A stretch of 64,000 nt of DNA from RHKX01 sp046330285 (GTDB lineage: Bacteria; Actinomycetota; Thermoleophilia; Solirubrobacterales; 70-9). The position numbers and the translations under genes are program-made. A model generated the notes under the pieces. That model saw only the letters and a list, made by a program, of their open reading frames with translations. It was not told the DNA's origin and made no database searches. Of this stretch, positions 47,475-56,815 are shown in pieces. Within the stretch, counting starts at the first letter, position 1. Every line of letters starts with the position of its first letter. The DNA lies in NCBI GenBank assembly GCA_046330285.1, contig JAXLSX010000007.1, positions 62,001-126,000 of the forward strand. The letters run 5' to 3'.

Positions 47475-49577
47475 GTGCGCCGGAGCCTGCTGACACTCCC
47501 CGCCAGACCCCGCCTGAAGTGGGTCTTCCTGGCCGTCTGGCTCCTGATTGCGTTCGGGATCGGCGCCGGCAACCTGCCCGCCAAGTTCGACGACGCGCAG
47601 AGCAACGAGTCCTCGTCCTTTTTGCCCAGCGACGCGGAGTCGACGAAGGCACTCGCCGCGAGCAAGGCGATCCAGGGCGACGAGCTGCTGCCGCTGGTCA
47701 TCGTCTACAAGGCCGACGCGGGCAAGCTCGACGCCGCCGACCTGCAGCGGATCGAGACCGACCGCGACGCACTCAACGCCGACCTCGCGCCGCGACAGGG
47801 TCCGTTCGGCAAGCCCGCGCCCTCGCCCGACGGCTCCGCCGCGCTGCTGAGCTCGCAGATCCGCGCCAACGGCGAGTCGGAGACGATCACGGTTCCCGTC
47901 GACCGCGCCCGTGACCAGCTCGACGAGACCGAGCAACCCGGCGTCGAGACCGCCGTCACCGGCGGCGCCGGCTTCTCCGCCGACGCGATCACCGTCTTCG
48001 AGTCGATCAACGGGACGTTGCTGATCGCGACGGCCGGCATCGTCTTCCTCCTCCTGCTGATCGTCTACCGGAGCCCGATCTTCTGGTTCTTCCCGCTGTT
48101 CGCGGTCGGCATGGCGGAGCTCGCCGCCCGCGGCGTCGGCTTCGGGCTGACCGAGATCGGCGTCACCGTCAACGGCCAGTCGGCGGGCATCCTGCCGGTG
48201 CTCGTATTCGGCGCCGGCACCGACTACGCCCTGCTCCTCGTCGCCCGCTATCGCGAGGAGCTGCGCCACCACGACGACAGGCACGAGGCGATGGCCCAGG
48301 CACTGCGACGGGCCGGGCCGGCGATCGTCGCCTCCGGGCTGACCGTGATCGCGGCACTGCTCTGCCTGACGCTCGCCCAGGTCGAGGGCACCGCGGGCCT
48401 CGGGCCGATCGGCGCGACCGGCATCGCCGTGGCGATGATCTCGATGCTGACCCTGCTGCCCGCGAGCCTCGTGATCGCCGGACGCTGGGTCTTCTGGCCG
48501 TTCGTCCCCCACGTCGGCGATCAGAAGGCGGACGAGACCCACGGCGCCTGGCGGCGGATCGGCGAGAACATCGCCCGCGGCCCGCGCCGGATCTGGATCG
48601 GCACCGTCGCGATCCTGCTGATCATGGCGCTCGGCTGGATCAACCTCGACACCGGCCTGACCCAGACCAGCAGCTTCCGCGACGACGTCGAGTCGGTCCG
48701 CGGGCAGGACCTGCTCAGCGAATCGTTCCCGGCCGGAGCCAGCGCCCCCGCCTACGTGATCGTGCCCGAGCCCGACCGCGCCCCCGCCGTGGCGGAAGCG
48801 CTGGCCAAGCAGGACGCGGTCGAGGACGTGCGGATCGACGGGCGCGGCCCGCCCGGCCAGGAGTTGCAGGTGATCCTCGCCGACGATCCCTATGCGACGT
48901 CGACCTACGACCGGATCCCGGAGCTCCGGGCCGTCGCCAAGGAGGCGGGCGGGCCCGACGTCCTGCTCGGCGGCCCGACCGCGATCGAGCGCGACCTGCG
49001 CGTCGCCGCCGCCCACGACTCGAAGCTGATCCCGCCGATCGCCCTCGCGGTCGTCCTGCTGATCCTGATCGTGCTGCTCCGAGCCCTGGTCGCGCCGCTG
49101 ATCCTGATCGCGACAGTGATCCTCTCCTTCGCCGCCTCCCTCGGCGTCGGCTACACCGTCTTCGACGTGGTCTTCGGCTTCGACGGCAGCGACCCGTCGC
49201 TGCCCCTGTTCGCGTTCATATTCCTGGTCGCGCTCGGGGTCGACTACAACATCTTCCTGATGGCCCGAGTGCGCGAGGAGACGATGCGCAGCGGCGCCCG
49301 CGAGGGCATGCTCCGCGGCCTCGCGGTGACCGGCGCGGTCATCACCTCCGCCGGGATCGTCCTCGCCGGCACCTTCTCGACCCTGGCCGTCCTGCCGCTC
49401 GTCTTCCTGACCGAGCTCGGCTTCGTCGTCGCGTTCGGCGTCCTCCTCGACACCTTCGTCGTCCGCTCCGTTCTCGTCCCCGCCCTCGCGCTCGACCTCG
49501 GCAGCCGGACCTGGTGGCCGTCGGCGCTCGCGCACGCGGAACAGCCCTCCGACCCGGAGCCGGAGGGCGACCGATGA
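47475..49577 (+). CDS. MMPL/RND family transporter
   Basis: A 700-residue MmpL-type transporter with GTG start, twelve predicted membrane helices in two halves and two large outer domains (~45-170 and ~395-510). The proton-relay Asp-Tyr pairs are in FGAGTDYALLLVARYREEL and ALGVDYNIFLMARVREE. Related proteins export lipids or hydrophobic compounds. Its stop overlaps the next gene's ATG (ATGA). The association with beta-oxidation genes hints at a lipid or acyl substrate; this is inference. Confidence 0.92.
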   Translation: MRRSLLTLPARPRLKWVFLAVWLLIAFGIGAGNLPAKFDDAQSNESSSFLPSDAESTKALAASKAIQGDELLPLVIVYKADAGKLDAADLQRIETDRDALNADLAPRQGPFGKPAPSPDGSAALLSSQIRANGESETITVPVDRARDQLDETEQPGVETAVTGGAGFSADAITVFESINGTLLIATAGIVFLLLLIVYRSPIFWFFPLFAVGMAELAARGVGFGLTEIGVTVNGQSAGILPVLVFGAGTDYALLLVARYREELRHHDDRHEAMAQALRRAGPAIVASGLTVIAALLCLTLAQVEGTAGLGPIGATGIAVAMISMLTLLPASLVIAGRWVFWPFVPHVGDQKADETHGAWRRIGENIARGPRRIWIGTVAILLIMALGWINLDTGLTQTSSFRDDVESVRGQDLLSESFPAGASAPAYVIVPEPDRAPAVAEALAKQDAVEDVRIDGRGPPGQELQVILADDPYATSTYDRIPELRAVAKEAGGPDVLLGGPTAIERDLRVAAAHDSKLIPPIALAVVLLILIVLLRALVAPLILIATVILSFAASLGVGYTVFDVVFGFDGSDPSLPLFAFIFLVALGVDYNIFLMARVREETMRSGAREGMLRGLAVTGAVITSAGIVLAGTFSTLAVLPLVFLTELGFVVAFGVLLDTFVVRSVLVPALALDLGSRTWWPSALAHAEQPSDPEPEGDR

Positions 49578-50404
49578 GCGACGCCCACGAGCACGGCTAC
49601 GAGCGGCCCGCCGTCGCGGGCAGCGGCGCGATCGCTCTCGGCGTCGCCGCGTCGGCGTCGGTGCTCGGGCCGGTCGCGGTCCTCGCCCGATCCGACAGCT
49701 CCGCCTGGAGGGCCGAGGAGAAGCTCGAGAAGCTCTGCGGCCGGATCGAGGGCGGCGACGCCTCCCGGGTCAAGGTCACGACCAGCCCGAACGACCTCGA
49801 GGGCTGCGACCTGATCATCGAAGCGATCGTCGAGGACGCCGACGCCAAGGCGGCGATGCTGGCCGGGCTCGGCGAGATCTGCCCCGGCGCCGACCTCGCG
49901 ACGACGACCTCCTCGCTCGGGATCGCCGAGCTCGGCTCGCGAGCCGGCGTCGGCGACCGTTTCTACGGCCTCCACGTCTTCAACCCGGTCCCGCGGATGG
50001 AGCTGATCGAGCTCTGCCTCCCCGGCAGCCTCTCCCCCGAGATCGGCGAGCGCGCCCGCGCGTTCTGCGGCGCCCTCCGCAAGCACGTGGTCGAGGTCCC
50101 GGACGAGGCCGGCTTCGTCGTCAACCGGCTCCTGTTCCCCTACCTCTTCGACTCGGTCCGCCTCCTCGACGAGCTCGGGCTCGACCCCATCGAGGTCGAC
50201 GCCTGCATGTCTAAGGGCGCCGGTCAGCCGATGGGCCCGCTCCAGCTCCTCGACTTCGTCGGCCTGGACGTCTCCGTCGCGATCGGAGAGAAGCTCCATG
50301 CCGCCAGCGGCAACGACCACCACGCGCCTCCACAGCGCCTCCTCGACATGGTCGCCGCAGGAAATCTCGGCCGGAAAACCGGTTCCGGCTTTTACGAGTA
50401 CTAG
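49574..50404 (+). CDS. 3-hydroxyacyl-CoA dehydrogenase
   Basis: A 276-residue single-domain-pair enzyme. The NAD-binding loop is AGSGAIALGVAASASVLG, GCDLIIEAIVEDADAK follows, the catalytic His is in FYGLHVFNPVPRMELIEL, and the C-terminal helical domain has DEAGFVVNRLLFPYLFD and QPMGPLQLLDFVGLDV. It oxidises 3-hydroxyacyl-CoA to 3-ketoacyl-CoA, the substrate of the thiolase encoded convergently at 46185-47363. It has no fused enoyl-CoA hydratase. Start overlaps the MmpL stop. Confidence 0.93.
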   Translation: MSDAHEHGYERPAVAGSGAIALGVAASASVLGPVAVLARSDSSAWRAEEKLEKLCGRIEGGDASRVKVTTSPNDLEGCDLIIEAIVEDADAKAAMLAGLGEICPGADLATTTSSLGIAELGSRAGVGDRFYGLHVFNPVPRMELIELCLPGSLSPEIGERARAFCGALRKHVVEVPDEAGFVVNRLLFPYLFDSVRLLDELGLDPIEVDACMSKGAGQPMGPLQLLDFVGLDVSVAIGEKLHAASGNDHHAPPQRLLDMVAAGNLGRKTGSGFYEY

Positions 50405-50456
50405 TTCTCTGCCATGATGCCGCCGCATGGGGGCGCGGTTCGGTCCACATCGAGGC

Positions 50457-52940
50457 ATGAGGCCGGCGCTGTTCCTCGTCGCCCTCGTCGCCTGCCTGGC
50501 GCCGGCCGCCGCTGACGCGTCCCAGAGCGACAACCCGCTCGCGACCCGCGCCCTGAGCTTCCACGGAACCTCGCCGGACGGCACCCACGCCTACGTCCAG
50601 ACCCCGGAGCAGCTGGTCCGGGCGGACACCGATCAGATGATCGACGTCTACGACATCGACGACGGGGTGGCGAAGCTCGTCTCGATCGGCCCCGACGGCG
50701 GCAACCGCAACGGAACGTGCCTGTCCGTGGCCGACCCCAGTCACCCCGAGCTGCCTCCCTACACCGAGAGCTGCGACTCGCGCTTCCAGGGCGCGTCCGG
50801 AGGGCGGGTCTACTTCCGGTCCGAATCGCTGCGGGCGAGCGAGGACGCCAACGGCAAGTACGAGTACCACCGGGACGGCGGCTCCCTGGCGCCCGCCGGG
50901 GACGCGATCGCCGAGACCGAGGACGACTCCAGCCGGATCCTCCAGGACCGCGACGGCTGCCTCTTCCAGCAGGACTCCGGCGGGACGACGCTGATCTCGA
51001 CCGGTCCGGCCGTCGACGGCGGCGGCTGTCCGGCCGGCGGCGACTTCCACTTCGTCAGCCAGACGGAAGACGGGAGCACGGTGTTCTTCCTGTCGAAGGC
51101 GGCGCTGGTGACCGTCGATACCGACGATCAGCGGGATCTGTACAGGAGCAGGAACGGGGAGCCCACGCTGATCTCGACCGGTCCGGCAGACACCGGCGGC
51201 GGGTCCACCGGCGTCCGCTACGGAAACCGGAGATCCGGGTTCGAGACGATCTCGACGGCCGACGGCGAAACGGTGGTGTTCAGGACGTCATCCAACCTCA
51301 CCGCCGACGACGTCGACTCCGTCTACGACATCTACCTGCGCACCGGCACGACGACGACACTGGTCTCCGGCACGGGAGCTTCGGCGGTGGAACTCGTGGG
51401 CCAGTCGGATGATCTCGGGACGATCTTCTTCGAGACCACCGACGCACTCGACCCGGCCGTGGATACGAACGGCGAGTCGGACGTCTATCGCTGGAAGGAC
51501 GGCACCATCTCCCTGCTCGCCCTCGATCCGGCCGGTCAGGCCTTCGCCAACGGGAGCACCTTCCTGGACGCATCCGCTGACGGCACGAAGGTCTTCTTCT
51601 ACGCATGGGAGACCCCGGGCTTCGCCACGGGCGAGATCTACGAGCGCTCCGCCGACACCACGACGCAGCTTTCAACCCCCGGGACCGAGTACCAGTACTG
51701 GAGCGATTGGGTGGGAGCCTCGGACGACGGGTCGAAGGCCTACTTCGACAGCAATCGATCGCTCGCCAACGCTGACGACGACGGCGGGAAGGCTGACCTC
51801 TACCGCTACGAGAACGGGATCCTCAAGCTGATCTCAGCCGATCCGTCGCCGGTCGATCCCGCGGACGCCGACGACGCGACCGCGGCGATCGAGCCGCTCG
51901 ACGACGGCGACCCGCTCTCGGATGACGGCTCCCGCATCTACTTCCGATCGAAGCAGTCGATGAGCCCGGACGACACCGACTGCGGTCGCATGGACTTCTA
52001 CGAGCACTCCGATTCCGGGAACCGGTTGGTCACGGCCGGAGCGGATGCGCCGACGATCGGTCCCGGTGCGTGTGCGTTCGACACGAACACGCCGACGTTC
52101 GACCTGGTGCCGGCGAATCCCGGAGGAGAACTGCAATGCCGGATCGACCAGGAGGCCTGGAAGGCCTGCCCGTCGTCCTTCACGCCGGATGTCAACAACG
52201 GCGAGCACGTCCTGTACGTCCGCGGCGATACCTCGACGGATCAGCAGTCCGGCGTCGCCGACCGCAGGTTCACCGTCGAGGCCGACCAACCGCCGAACAC
52301 GACGATCTCGGCCGGCCCGACCTACAGCTGGGACTTCATGAAGCCCGACGAGTACCGGCGGCCCTCCTTCTCATTCGTGTCCTCGGAGCAGACGGGGCAC
52401 TTCGAGTGCCGGTTCGACGAAGGGGCCTACGCGCCGTGCGATCAGTCCGACGCCGCCGCGACCGGCGTCGATCGTCCCGATCAACCGCTCTCGTGGGGTC
52501 AGCACAAGTTCGAGGTCGCCGCCGTCGACGGCGCCGGCAACGTCGACCCCTCGCCGGCCTCACGGACGTTCACGATGGCGCCGTACGCGGGCGAGCTCGA
52601 GCTCGAGCTCGCCGATCCGGGGACGCCGACGAGCCTGCGGACCCTCGGTCGCGACGGGTTGAAGCCGGTCGTCCGGTGCTCGGCGGCCTGTCTGGTCAAG
52701 GCCAAGGTCACGCTCTCCTTCAAGCGCAAGGGCGAGCGCCGGTCGATCCGCTTCGGTGCCGGCAGCGGCGAGTCGGGCCTGAAGGCCACCACCGTCCGCG
52801 TCCTGTCGTCGGCGGCGGCTCGCCGGGCGCTGCCGAAGGTCAAGCGGGCGTCGCTCCGGATCGAGATCGCCGCCAAGCCGTCCGACGGCGACGGGGACGG
52901 CAGGAGCCTGACCCGGATCGCGAAGCTGCGCCGGGGCTAG
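50457..52940 (+). CDS. Large secreted propeller-like protein
   Basis: An 827-residue protein with a Sec signal peptide (MRPALFLVALVACLAPAAADA). Residues ~30-540 carry repeated beta blades of TolB/WD40-like type (SFHGTSPDGTHAYVQTPEQL, ASDDGSKAYFDSN, LSDDGSRIYFRSKQS), each with a DxxDxYD-like turn. The C-terminal ~280 residues contain two Ig-like segments with Cys pairs (LQCRIDQEAWKACPSSF; HFECRFDEGAYAPCDQS) of a kind frequent in Thermoleophilia surface proteins. An alternative start at 50427 adds ten residues. Function unknown; ends overlapping the CorC-like gene by four nt. Confidence 0.8.
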   Translation: MRPALFLVALVACLAPAAADASQSDNPLATRALSFHGTSPDGTHAYVQTPEQLVRADTDQMIDVYDIDDGVAKLVSIGPDGGNRNGTCLSVADPSHPELPPYTESCDSRFQGASGGRVYFRSESLRASEDANGKYEYHRDGGSLAPAGDAIAETEDDSSRILQDRDGCLFQQDSGGTTLISTGPAVDGGGCPAGGDFHFVSQTEDGSTVFFLSKAALVTVDTDDQRDLYRSRNGEPTLISTGPADTGGGSTGVRYGNRRSGFETISTADGETVVFRTSSNLTADDVDSVYDIYLRTGTTTTLVSGTGASAVELVGQSDDLGTIFFETTDALDPAVDTNGESDVYRWKDGTISLLALDPAGQAFANGSTFLDASADGTKVFFYAWETPGFATGEIYERSADTTTQLSTPGTEYQYWSDWVGASDDGSKAYFDSNRSLANADDDGGKADLYRYENGILKLISADPSPVDPADADDATAAIEPLDDGDPLSDDGSRIYFRSKQSMSPDDTDCGRMDFYEHSDSGNRLVTAGADAPTIGPGACAFDTNTPTFDLVPANPGGELQCRIDQEAWKACPSSFTPDVNNGEHVLYVRGDTSTDQQSGVADRRFTVEADQPPNTTISAGPTYSWDFMKPDEYRRPSFSFVSSEQTGHFECRFDEGAYAPCDQSDAAATGVDRPDQPLSWGQHKFEVAAVDGAGNVDPSPASRTFTMAPYAGELELELADPGTPTSLRTLGRDGLKPVVRCSAACLVKAKVTLSFKRKGERRSIRFGAGSGESGLKATTVRVLSSAAARRALPKVKRASLRIEIAAKPSDGDGDGRSLTRIAKLRRG

Positions 52941-54259
52941 TCCTCGTCCTCGTGTTCCCGAGCCGCTTCCGGCTCGGGATGGATGCGAAGCGCGACGATC
53001 CGGTTCTCGCGGACCGATTCGACCCGGATCGTGTAGCCGCCGGCGACGATCGCGTCGCCCCGCTTCGGCAGCCGGCCCAGCTCGTTGAAGACGTAGCCGC
53101 CGATCGAGTTGTAGGCGTCGGTGTCGACGGGTAGCTCGATCTTCGCGTCCTCGAGATCGCCGAGCGAGACGTGGCCGCGGACGTACCAATCGCCGTCGGC
53201 GAGCTTCCGGACCTCCTCCCCGCGGGGATCGGTCTCGTCCTCGATCTCGCCGACGACCTCCTCGAGGATGTCCTCGACGGTCGCGATCCCGACCGTGCGG
53301 CCGTACTCGTCGACGACGATCGCGATCGAGCTCCGCTGGCGCTGAAGCTCGGCGAGCAGATCGTCGAGCGGCTTCGTCTCGGGGATGATCGGCGCGTCGC
53401 GGACGGCGGGCTCGATCGAAGCGTCGGAGCCGGCGCTCATCAGCAACCGGACGAGCGAGTTGTTGTGGACGATCCCGCGGACGCGGTCGGGGTTGTCGTC
53501 CTCGATCACCACCAAGCGCGTGTGGCCGCTGGCGACGCAGCGGCGGAGGGCGTCCTCGACGGTGTCGGAGGAGTCGACTGTGATCACTGCCGGGATCGGC
53601 GTCATCACCTCGCGCGCCTCCTGCTCGTGGAGGTGGAAGACACCGCCGAGCATCCCCGCCTCGCTTTCCTCGAGCCCGCCCTTCTCACGGCCGCGGTTGA
53701 TCAGCACCCGGAGCTCCTCGGGTGAGGTCTCGTCGTCCTCGTCGAGCTCGATCCGCATCACCCGCTCGACGAGGAAGCGGGCGGGCGGGTTGGTGATCGC
53801 GATCAACGGCGAGAACATCCGCCGGAAGAAGGTCATCGGCCGCGAGAACCGCAGCATCAGCGACTCCGCCCGCGCGATGCCGAGCATCTTCGGCGCCTGC
53901 TCGCCGAGGATCACGTGCAGGAGCGTGACGACGGAGAAGGCGAGGGCCACCGAGATGATCACCGACGCGGCATGGCCGACCCAGCCGTCGATCAGCGGCT
54001 CGATCAGCGTCGCGATCGCGGGTTCGCCGAGGAAGCCGATCGCCAGCGAGGCGAGCGTGATCCCGACCTGGGAGGTGGCGACGTACTCGTCGACGTGGTC
54101 GAGCTGGGCAAGCGCCACCTTGGCGCGGCGGTCGCCCTCCTCCGCCAGGTGCTGCATCCGCGAGGCGCGGGTCCGGACGACCGCGAACTCGGCCGCGACG
54201 AAGTACCCGTTGATGAGCACGAACAGGAGGACGAGCAGGAGCAGGATCACCGAGGTCAT
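52937..54259 (-). CDS. CorC/CNNM-type membrane protein with CBS domains
   Basis: A 440-residue hemolysin-C/CorC-family protein. Four hydrophobic segments in an N-terminal DUF21 (CNNM) domain, beginning ILLLLVLLFVLINGYFVAAE, are followed by a CBS pair (MTPIPAVITVDSSDTVEDAL and later) and a C-terminal CorC_HlyC domain (WYVRGHVSLGDLEDAKIELP). Relatives take part in Mg/Co efflux or cation homeostasis; they are not toxins. Divergent from the decarboxylase operon, 190 nt between starts. Confidence 0.93.
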   Translation of the reverse strand: MTSVILLLLVLLFVLINGYFVAAEFAVVRTRASRMQHLAEEGDRRAKVALAQLDHVDEYVATSQVGITLASLAIGFLGEPAIATLIEPLIDGWVGHAASVIISVALAFSVVTLLHVILGEQAPKMLGIARAESLMLRFSRPMTFFRRMFSPLIAITNPPARFLVERVMRIELDEDDETSPEELRVLINRGREKGGLEESEAGMLGGVFHLHEQEAREVMTPIPAVITVDSSDTVEDALRRCVASGHTRLVVIEDDNPDRVRGIVHNNSLVRLLMSAGSDASIEPAVRDAPIIPETKPLDDLLAELQRQRSSIAIVVDEYGRTVGIATVEDILEEVVGEIEDETDPRGEEVRKLADGDWYVRGHVSLGDLEDAKIELPVDTDAYNSIGGYVFNELGRLPKRGDAIVAGGYTIRVESVRENRIVALRIHPEPEAAREHEDED

Positions 54260-54449
54260 CGGCGATCACCGTTCGCGCAGGGCTCGACGGTCCGCCCGCG
54301 GCGGCTCGGCTTCAACGGCCCCCGGACGGGAGCGCGGAGCCTGGTACTTCGAGGTAGGTCGTCGTCAATCACTGGGCGACGACGCGAGGTTAGCAGCGGT
54401 TCCGGGGGCCGCATGGCCGATTCGGCGGCCGGGTATTACGGTGGGCGTG

Positions 54450-55934
54450 ATGGACCAGTCGCAGACGCCCTATCTCGATGCCCTCGTCGCGCTCGCGGAA
54501 ACCGAGCCCGGCCGTTTCCACATCCCCGGCCACAAGGGGGGAACCGGCGCCGATCCCGGGCTCCGCGCGGCGGTCGGCGACGCGGCCCTCCGCCTCGACT
54601 TCCCCTCCGGCGTCGAGGGGATCGACGTCGGCCCCGACCCGCTCGACCTCCCGTTCCAGAAGTCGCAGGAGCTCGCCGCCGAAGCCTGGGGCGCGCGCCG
54701 CAGCTGGTTCCTGGTCAACGGCGCGTCGGGGGGCAACCACGCGATCTGCATGGCCCTCGCCCACCTCGGCGACAACGCGATCGTCCAGCGCAACGTCCAC
54801 TCCTCCGTCATCGATGGACTCGTCCTCAGCGGCCTCCGGCCGACCTTCCTCGCCCCCGAGATCGACGAGGACCTCGGCGTTGCCCACTGCCTGACCGCCG
54901 ACGCTCTCGAGAAGGCCCTGATCGAGCAGCCCGACGCCGTCGCGGTCTTCGCCGTCTCGCCGACCTACTTCGGGGCGGTCGCCGACATCGGCGGGCTCGC
55001 CTCGGTCGCGCACCTGCACGGCGTCCCGCTCGTCGTCGACGAGTCCTGGGGCGCCCACCTCGCCTTCTCCGACCGGCTTCCCGCCAACGCCCTCGCCTGT
55101 GGCGCCGACGTCGTCCTCAACTCCGTCCACAAGCTCGGCGGCAGCATGACCCAGTCGGCGATCCTCCACCTCGGCGCCGACGACTCCCATCCGGACGGGC
55201 GCATCGACGCGGCCATCGTCGACCGCTCGGTGACGCTCGTCGAGTCGACGAGCCCGAGCGCGATCCTCTCCGTCTCGCTCGATGCCGCCCGGCGCCAGAA
55301 CGCCGTCTCGGGCCCGGCGCTGCTGAGCGAGACGATTGACTCGCTGACCGAGCTGCGCCGCGAGATCCGCGAGATCCCCGGGCTCGACGTGCTCGGCAAG
55401 GAGATCACCAAGGCGGCCAGCGTCTTCGCCTGGGACCCGCTCCGGGTCTCGATCGACGTCCGCGGCACCGGGACGACCGGCAACCGGATCGCCAAGTACA
55501 TGCGCGAGGAACACGACATCTGGTTCGAGCTCTACGCCGAGAACGTCGTCGTCGCCGTCTTCGGGATCGGCGAGAAGGTCGCCGAGACCGGAGCGCGACT
55601 GCTCGCCGGCCTCCGCGACGCCGTCGAGAAGCTGCAGACCGAGCCCGACGACCCAAAGGCCCCGTTCGCGCCGCCACCGCCGTGGGGGCCGACCGTGATG
55701 ACCCCGCGGGCCGCGTTCCTCGGCCCCCAGGAGACGGTCGGCTTCGACGAAGCTGAGGGACGGATCGCCGCCGAGTCGCTCGCCGCCTACCCGCCCGGCG
55801 TCCCCAACGTCCTACCCGGCGAGCGCCTCAGCCGCGCCACCCTCGACTTCATCGCCGACTCCCTGGCCCACGGCGGCCAGGTGCGCGGCGCCAGCGACCG
55901 GACCCTCTCGACGATCAGGGTGGTGATCGAATGA
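54450..55934 (+). CDS. Orn/Lys/Arg decarboxylase family PLP enzyme
   Basis: A 494-residue fold-type I decarboxylase: RFHIPGHKGG (22-31), PLP-stacking and Asp in VVDESWGAHLAF (Asp197, His203) and the Schiff-base Lys228 in NSVHKLGGSMTQ, followed by the C-terminal domain PPGVPNVLPGERLS. This is the shorter biosynthetic-type branch without a wing domain. Arginine is the attractive substrate given the next genes, but lysine and ornithine cannot be excluded. The ATG at 54450 follows GGTGGGCG; the frame upstream is antisense to the CorC-like gene. First gene of the operon. Confidence 0.88.
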   Translation: MDQSQTPYLDALVALAETEPGRFHIPGHKGGTGADPGLRAAVGDAALRLDFPSGVEGIDVGPDPLDLPFQKSQELAAEAWGARRSWFLVNGASGGNHAICMALAHLGDNAIVQRNVHSSVIDGLVLSGLRPTFLAPEIDEDLGVAHCLTADALEKALIEQPDAVAVFAVSPTYFGAVADIGGLASVAHLHGVPLVVDESWGAHLAFSDRLPANALACGADVVLNSVHKLGGSMTQSAILHLGADDSHPDGRIDAAIVDRSVTLVESTSPSAILSVSLDAARRQNAVSGPALLSETIDSLTELRREIREIPGLDVLGKEITKAASVFAWDPLRVSIDVRGTGTTGNRIAKYMREEHDIWFELYAENVVVAVFGIGEKVAETGARLLAGLRDAVEKLQTEPDDPKAPFAPPPPWGPTVMTPRAAFLGPQETVGFDEAEGRIAAESLAAYPPGVPNVLPGERLSRATLDFIADSLAHGGQVRGASDRTLSTIRVVIE

Positions 55935-56815
55935 ACGACGCGGAGACGAACGAGATCCCCTGGGGGGCGGATTCCGAGTACGGGCGGTTGCACGACGTCC
56001 TGCTCTGCCCGCCCGACAACTTCCGCTGGCTGCCGACCAGCGCAATCTCGAAGGCGACGCTCGAGAGCGACCGCAGCTTCGACAAGCAGGCGGCCGTGGC
56101 CCAGCACGCGGAGATGGTCTCGGCCTACGAGTCGGCCGGGGTCCGCGTTCACCTCCTCGAGCCCGACCCGGTGCTCCCCTACCAGGTGTTCGCGCGCGAC
56201 TCGAGCGTCGCGACCCCCGAGGGTGCCGTCGTCACCCAGATGCACCAGCAGTGGCGCCGCGGAGAGTACGCGCCGGTGATCCGCTTCTACCGGGAGGCCG
56301 GGATCCCGATCCACCGGATGATCACCGCGGCCGCGATCGAGGGCGGCGACGTCGTCATCGTCGAGCCCGGAAAGATGGTCATCGGCAACGGCGAGGAGCG
56401 GACCCAGGTCCAGGCCGCGCGCCAGCTCGCCGGCTGGATGGAGGAGCTCGGCTGGGAGGTCCGGATCGAGATGATCCCGAGCCAGTTCATCCACATCGAC
56501 GTCCTCCTCGCGATCCTCGCGCCGAAGCTCGCCGCCGTCTGCGTCGAGGTCGCCGGCCAGGGACTGGTCCGCTGGCTCACCGACGCCGGCTTCGAGATCC
56601 TCGAGGTGCCGATGTCGGAGGCGTTCGCGCTCGGGGTCAACGCGATCTCGCTCGGCGACGACCGGGCGCTCTCGGCCGAGTACTCGAAGAGCCTGAACGA
56701 GCAGCTCCGTGCCCGCGGGATCGAGGTCTACGACCCCGACCTGAGCATGTTCACGCTCGGCGGCGGTGGCGCCCACTGCCTCGCCCAGGCGCTGCGGCGG
56801 GAGCGCGTGGCTTGA
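55931..56815 (+). CDS. Amidinotransferase-superfamily deiminase (DDAH/arginine deiminase-like)
   Basis: A 294-residue guanidino-group-modifying enzyme. Likely catalytic residues: Asp90 (FARDSS), Glu137 (AAIEGGDVVIV), His188 (SQFIHIDVL) and the nucleophile Cys283 (LGGGGAHCLAQAL). Family members hydrolyse arginine, dimethylarginine or agmatine-like guanidines to ureido products. It is not of the classical AguA (agmatine deiminase) type. The ATG overlaps the decarboxylase stop (ATGA), which favours acting on that enzyme's product or on a shared substrate. Confidence 0.87.
   Translation: MNDAETNEIPWGADSEYGRLHDVLLCPPDNFRWLPTSAISKATLESDRSFDKQAAVAQHAEMVSAYESAGVRVHLLEPDPVLPYQVFARDSSVATPEGAVVTQMHQQWRRGEYAPVIRFYREAGIPIHRMITAAAIEGGDVVIVEPGKMVIGNGEERTQVQAARQLAGWMEELGWEVRIEMIPSQFIHIDVLLAILAPKLAAVCVEVAGQGLVRWLTDAGFEILEVPMSEAFALGVNAISLGDDRALSAEYSKSLNEQLRARGIEVYDPDLSMFTLGGGGAHCLAQALRRERVA

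Noticed and set aside
47364..49535. Minus-strand extension in front of the thiolase
   Set aside because: Antisense to the MmpL transporter; the thiolase fold begins at MAAEGFGG.
52937..54259. Hemolysin toxin
   Set aside because: The hemolysin-C label is historical; DUF21, CBS and CorC domains indicate a cation-homeostasis membrane protein.
53385..54449. Plus-strand extension in front of the decarboxylase
   Set aside because: Antisense to the CorC/CBS gene; the family N-terminus begins at MDQSQTPYLD.
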